Below are positions 60,249 to 64,000 of a stretch of DNA of 64,000 nt, one piece after another. Each line of letters begins with the position of its first letter. Position 1 is the first letter of the stretch. The stretch spans positions 289,549 through 353,548 of the forward strand of contig CAVWOV010000043.1 in the NCBI GenBank assembly GCA_963756715.1, given 5' to 3'. A program made the position numbers and the translations under genes. Under the pieces are notes generated by a model, which saw only the letters and a list, made by a program, of their open reading frames with translations, did not search any database and was not told the DNA's origin. This DNA is from VAZQ01 sp963756715 (lineage in GTDB: Bacteria > Pseudomonadota > Alphaproteobacteria > Rhizobiales > Xanthobacteraceae).

Positions 60249-61262
60249 ATGGCAAAGATCGTGCTCGGGATGGGCGCCTCGCATGGCCCGCTGCTGGCGA
60301 CGCCGCCCGAGCAGTGGGGCGGCCGCGTCGAGGCCGACCGGCGCAATCCGGCGCTGGTCTATCGCGACGGTACGTTCAAGTTCGACGAACTCGCGAAGTT
60401 GCGTGCGCATGAAAACCTGGAACAGCAGATCGAATTGCCGGTCAAGCAGAAGCGCTATGACGCCTGCCAGTACGCGATGGCCGAGATGGCGCGCGTGTTC
60501 AAGGAGACAAAGCCGGACGTCGCCATTCTGGTCGGCAACGACCAGATGGAGGTGTTCGAGGATGCCAATATCCCCGCCTTCATGGTGTGCTTTGGCGCGA
60601 CGGTGGAGAACATCCCGTTCTCGGAGGAGCAGAAGAAGCAACTGCCGCCCGGCATCGAGATTGCCGAGCCTAATCATCACGGCACCACGGCCGAGACCTA
60701 TCCGGGCCATCCAGCGCTTGGTCGTCACCTGATTGAAACGCTGGTGCAGCGCGACTTCGACATCGCGGCGTCGGCGCGGTTGCCGCAGTCGGCGACCTCG
60801 AACATCTCCGGGCTGCCGCACGCCTACGGCTTCATCTATCGCCGCATCATGCAGGAGAATTACGTTCCGGCAGTGCCGCTGTTCATCAACACGTTCTATC
60901 CGCCTAACCAGCCGAGCGTGCGGCGCTGCTTCGCGCTTGGCAATGCGCTGGTGGAGGCGATCGAGTCCTGGGACGCGGATGTTCGCGTTGCGGTCATTGG
61001 CTCGGGCGGGATGTCGCATTTCGTCGTGGATGAAGATCTCGACCGCGGATTTCTCGATGCCATGAAGCGCAAGGACACCGACGCTTTGATGGCGATCCCA
61101 CCTTACATGTTCCGCTCCGGCTCATCCGAACTGAAGAATTGGATTCCGGTGGCTGGCGCTATGAACGAAGCCGGGCTCGACATGTCGTTCCTGGAATATC
61201 AACCGCTCTACCGCTCGGCGGCCGGGACCGGCAGCGGCATGGCGTTCGCCATCTGGCGTTGA
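60249..61262 (+). CDS. Class III extradiol ring-cleavage dioxygenase (LigB-like)
   Basis: 337-residue LigB-type non-heme iron dioxygenase: N-terminal MGASHGPLLATPPEQWGG with the first iron histidine, PDVAILVGNDQMEVFED (about 92-108), FINTFYPPNQP, the later VAVIGSGGMSHFVVDEDLD with another histidine, and a C-terminal ELKNWIPVAGAM typical of the family. It would cleave a catechol- or gallate-like ring. The alpha/beta hydrolase, amidohydrolase and LLM enzyme upstream are consistent with an aromatic-acid pathway. The specific substrate is not identifiable. Confidence 0.9.
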   Translation: MAKIVLGMGASHGPLLATPPEQWGGRVEADRRNPALVYRDGTFKFDELAKLRAHENLEQQIELPVKQKRYDACQYAMAEMARVFKETKPDVAILVGNDQMEVFEDANIPAFMVCFGATVENIPFSEEQKKQLPPGIEIAEPNHHGTTAETYPGHPALGRHLIETLVQRDFDIAASARLPQSATSNISGLPHAYGFIYRRIMQENYVPAVPLFINTFYPPNQPSVRRCFALGNALVEAIESWDADVRVAVIGSGGMSHFVVDEDLDRGFLDAMKRKDTDALMAIPPYMFRSGSSELKNWIPVAGAMNEAGLDMSFLEYQPLYRSAAGTGSGMAFAIWR

Positions 61263-61404
61263 GCCGGGCGCTCCGGGACACTCGGCCCGATCACTCTCAA
61301 CGCAATGCAGAGCGGCGCGATGACGCCTGTTCAAAATCTGGCACCGCAACTAGCTTGCGGGCATCAACCAGCCACGACCGACAAACAAGCCCAAGGGAAA
61401 TGCA

Positions 61405-62370
61405 ATGAAGCTGGCAACGCAATATCTTCTCGCGCTGGCCTTCACGGGGGTAGCCGCCGGTGCTCTCTCAGGATCGTCCGCCGCTCAGGACTATCCAACC
61501 CGCGCCATCACGATGGTCGCAACCTTTCCCGCCGGCGGGCCAACCGACGGCGTCGCGCGCGTGCTCGCGCAGGAGCTGAGCGAGCGGCTCGGCCAAAAGG
61601 TCCTGGTCGAAAACCGCGGCGGCGCAGGGGGCATGATCGGAGCCTCCACCGTCGCCAAGTCGGCGCCCGACGGATATACGCTGCTCCTGACCTCTCCTGG
61701 ACCGCTCGGCTACTACCGCGTGCTCTACAAGTCGCTCAACTACGATCCGGTGAAAGATTTCGCGCCGGTCGCCCTGATCGGCACCATCCCGCAGGTAATC
61801 ATCGTTTCTCCGAAGCTGCCGGTGAAGACGCTGAAGGAGTTCATCGCCTACGCCAAAGCAAACCCTGGAAAGGTGAACATCGGCGACAGCGGCGTCGGCA
61901 CCACGCTTCATATCCTCGCCGCGCAGATGGCGATGATGTCGGGAATGTCGATCCAGCACGTGCACTATCGCGGCGCGGCAGGCTCAGTCGCCGACGTGCT
62001 CGGCGGGCAGATCGAGGCGGCGTTGTCCGGCTTCACGGCGCCGCTCGCGAGCATGAACGTCCTGGGCGTCACATGGACGGACCGGATCAAGGTGCTGCCC
62101 AATGTGCCGACATTCCGCGAGCAGGGAATGGATATTGTGTCGGGACTCTCGCTCACCCTGGTCGCGCCGGCCAAGACGCCGCCGGCCATTATCGCGAAAC
62201 TCAACGCCGCAACCAACGACTTCCTGAAAAGCGCGCGCGGCCGCGACTTCGAGACGAAATACAGTCTCCAGGTCGCCGGTGGCACGCCGGCGGCGGCGGC
62301 AGAGTTTCTGGCGGGCGAGACGGCGCGGCTCGAGCCGGTGATCCGGAAGGCGAAGATTTCCGTGGATTGA
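61405..62370 (+). CDS. Bug-family tripartite tricarboxylate transporter receptor
   Basis: 321-residue periplasmic receptor. The signal peptide MKLATQYLLALAFTGVAAGALS ends near SAA-QD; then YPTRAITMVATFPAGGPTDGVARVLAQEL (Bug motif), VENRGGAGGMIGA and DSGVGTTLHILAAQM. CAAGGGAAATGC precedes the ATG. It closes the rightward aromatic-type run from 54381, suggesting that it captures the starting substrate. As with the other Bug genes here, no TctA/TctB partners are visible. Confidence 0.9.
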   Translation: MKLATQYLLALAFTGVAAGALSGSSAAQDYPTRAITMVATFPAGGPTDGVARVLAQELSERLGQKVLVENRGGAGGMIGASTVAKSAPDGYTLLLTSPGPLGYYRVLYKSLNYDPVKDFAPVALIGTIPQVIIVSPKLPVKTLKEFIAYAKANPGKVNIGDSGVGTTLHILAAQMAMMSGMSIQHVHYRGAAGSVADVLGGQIEAALSGFTAPLASMNVLGVTWTDRIKVLPNVPTFREQGMDIVSGLSLTLVAPAKTPPAIIAKLNAATNDFLKSARGRDFETKYSLQVAGGTPAAAAEFLAGETARLEPVIRKAKISVD

Positions 62371-62444
62371 ACGGTGGCGGCGCGCTGCCATCGTTTCGGC
62401 CGGTCTGGCATGGGCAGGAGCAGCCTTGCCTCCGGCTTCGGGGC

Positions 62445-63861
62445 TCAGTACCGCCAAATTGATCGGCCGCCGACCACGGTGGCATTGCGGGCAGGGTCGG
62501 CTGCCGGGTGCCACACGTAGGTGAGAACCGGCTGTACCGTCCAGCCGGGCATGATCTGGGCCATATAGTTGAGTTCGAGGTTGGCCTCGTAGTCGGGGAT
62601 CTGGGCGGGCTCGCCGGTGAACACCGCGTGGTCGAAGGCAAACGCCCGGACGCTGTTGGAGAAGCGCGAATATAATATGCTCGCGCCGAACCGATCCTGC
62701 GGCCGGCTGGGAAACAGGCCTGCGAATACGATTCCGCCATCGACGAAGAAGTCGATCAGATTTCGATCCGACGGACTGGCGGAGATGCGGCTGAACACCG
62801 AGATGCCGCTCAGCGCGTCGCCGCCTTTCGGCCGGAACAACTGCTGCTCAATCACCGTATAGACACCCGAATTCCCCTTTCGCCTCGCCGGTACGCCGGA
62901 GCCCGCGGGATCGGCGAGCAGCGTTCCGTCATTCGCAAAGCGGTAGTCCTCGAATTCGCCAAGATGGCCCCAGGCGCCGATCTTCAGCATGGAGGCCAGT
63001 CCCACGTCGTTCTTTGCCTTGGTTTGCCATAAATTGCGCCTCTGCCATCAGGAGGGCTGGGTCTTGGAGGCGAAAATTAAGCCCGTACGGATTTCGAACT
63101 TCCTGCTCGCCGGGCCACCCGTGGCCAGCGGGATTGCCATTGAAAATGGCGAATAGGAACGATGCGTTCTTGTTCGGCGTGAACTTGAAGCGCACCCCGG
63201 GCGTCGAGAGCGGATACGCCGGTCCGCCACTCGGCAGGTTCGCAGCCGTGATGGCGGCCCAGTCGCTCTGCAGAAACATCACGCTAAGCTCGCTATAGAA
63301 GAACTCGACATCGGCGGCGAGTTGCCCGAACCGGACGCTTGCGGCGCCGTTCCAGAAGGTCTGCTCCAGCCACAATTCCGAGAGCCGGGTCGTCGGCACG
63401 GCCTCGATGGCCGCGATGGTGTTGATGCCACCGACGTAGTCGCGACGAATGCGCCCCGTGTTGTGGATCTGGAAAATGTTGGCGTAGGAAGTCAGCCCCT
63501 TTACCCCCGCGAGCTTCTCCCAATCGATCGTCAGCGCCGCCTCGAGTTTGCCCTGATCGATGGTGCCGCGCTGCAGACCGCCGCGCACATTTGACAGAAC
63601 GTCATTGGTATAGATGAAGCTGTATTGCACACCATGCTCGGCCAGCCATCGCCGCGTGCCGGTGGGGTCGCCCTTGTCGGGAAGTACCTGGGCGATGGAG
63701 TCGGCCGGAATGCCGCCGGCTTCGGTCGGCCTGCCATCAACCGTCGGCGTCTCCTTCAAGACGCGACCGTTCACGACCCGAAGATCGGCGGCCACCGCCG
63801 CATCGGCCATGCTCGCCGCCATCACGATGGCGGTCCAGACCCTGGCCAAATAGTTCGGCAT
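62445..63861 (-). CDS. OprB-family carbohydrate-selective porin, frameshifted
   Basis: Outer-membrane beta-barrel of the OprB family. The start MPNYLARVWTAIVMAASMADA (ATG 63861) has a signal peptide cleaved near AVA-AD; an earlier ATG at 63906 is less likely. Barrel strands include VQYSFIYTNDVLSNVRGGLQ, LEAALTIDWEKLAGVKGLTS, LWLEQTFWNGAASVRFGQLAADVEFF and FLFAIFNGNP. A break near 63012 (KER for KNDVG), fixed by dropping one base, joins GLASMLKIGAWGHLGEFEDYRF and the last strands to the stop at 62445. The rejoined length is about 471 residues, normal for the family. It could admit sugars or aromatic acids for the neighbouring pathway. Confidence 0.84.
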
Positions 63862-64000
63862 CGCCCCACCCACCCAAACCGTTACCGGCCGAACCACCCC
63901 GACCACACCCTTGGTGAACCAACCGGCCTCAAGGGAAATGTCCGAACGTCCTTAACCCGTTCCCACGTCATCCGACCGAGGCAGCATAATCGAATTGAAG

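Overview
The window is high-GC, gene-dense DNA with the content of a soil or rhizosphere alphaproteobacterium of the Bradyrhizobium/Xanthobacter kind. The evidence is the large number of ABC and Bug-family binding proteins, ATGA-coupled operons, several families of palindromic intergenic repeats, and pathways for poor nitrogen and aromatic carbon sources. The taxon is an inference from gene content. I saw no rRNA, tRNA, CRISPR array, phage or transposase.

Layout. 0-5 kb: a branched-chain-amino-acid-type ABC operon (binding protein, two permeases, two ATPases). 5-15 kb: a catabolic island built around a divergent promoter region near 10.4-10.6 kb. UbiD-family decarboxylase, DUF6282 hydrolase, cupin and a Bug protein run left; Tat-exported alpha/beta hydrolase, flavin reductase, Bug, IclR regulator and a dihydroorotate-dehydrogenase-like flavoprotein run right. 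15-20 kb: a frameshifted beta-hydroxyacid dehydrogenase, a second alpha/beta hydrolase, an LLM oxidoreductase, a CAP protein and another Bug gene framed by repeats. 20.2-23.5 kb: an orphan antitoxin and a frame-broken two-gene locus that I read as a short-Argonaute defence system of the SPARDA type (DUF4365 nuclease-APAZ protein plus MID-PIWI protein). 23.6-27.7 kb: cyanase with a three-gene nitrate/cyanate-type ABC importer. 28.2-33.6 kb: a peptide/opine-type ABC operon with a fused double ATPase. 33.7-44.3 kb: a ureide-nitrogen island (AtzG/AtzE/AtzH-like proteins, GntR regulator, allophanate hydrolase, a BMP-type ABC importer and a probable biuret hydrolase). 44.7-52 kb: sugar/polyol-type enzymes (TIM-barrel isomerase, DUF993 protein, Gfo/Idh/MocA oxidoreductase) with a NitT/TauT-type ABC importer and a DapA-like aldolase. 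52-54 kb: GNAT acetyltransferase and an NAD-dependent epimerase. 54-64 kb: class III CoA-transferase, MetE-like protein, ACMSD-type amidohydrolase, alpha/beta hydrolase, LLM oxidoreductase, LigB-type extradiol dioxygenase, Bug protein and an OprB-type porin.

Two themes stand out. The first is nitrogen scavenging: cyanate, biuret and carboxybiuret/allophanate routes all end in ammonia and CO2 and lie within about 21 kb of each other. The second is the hidden Argonaute locus, which appears only when three reading frames are read together. Nearly every frame break in the window is best repaired by removing one base, often from a homopolymer, and these breaks are densest in the Argonaute locus. 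Whether that locus is truly decayed or only badly sequenced is the main open question.
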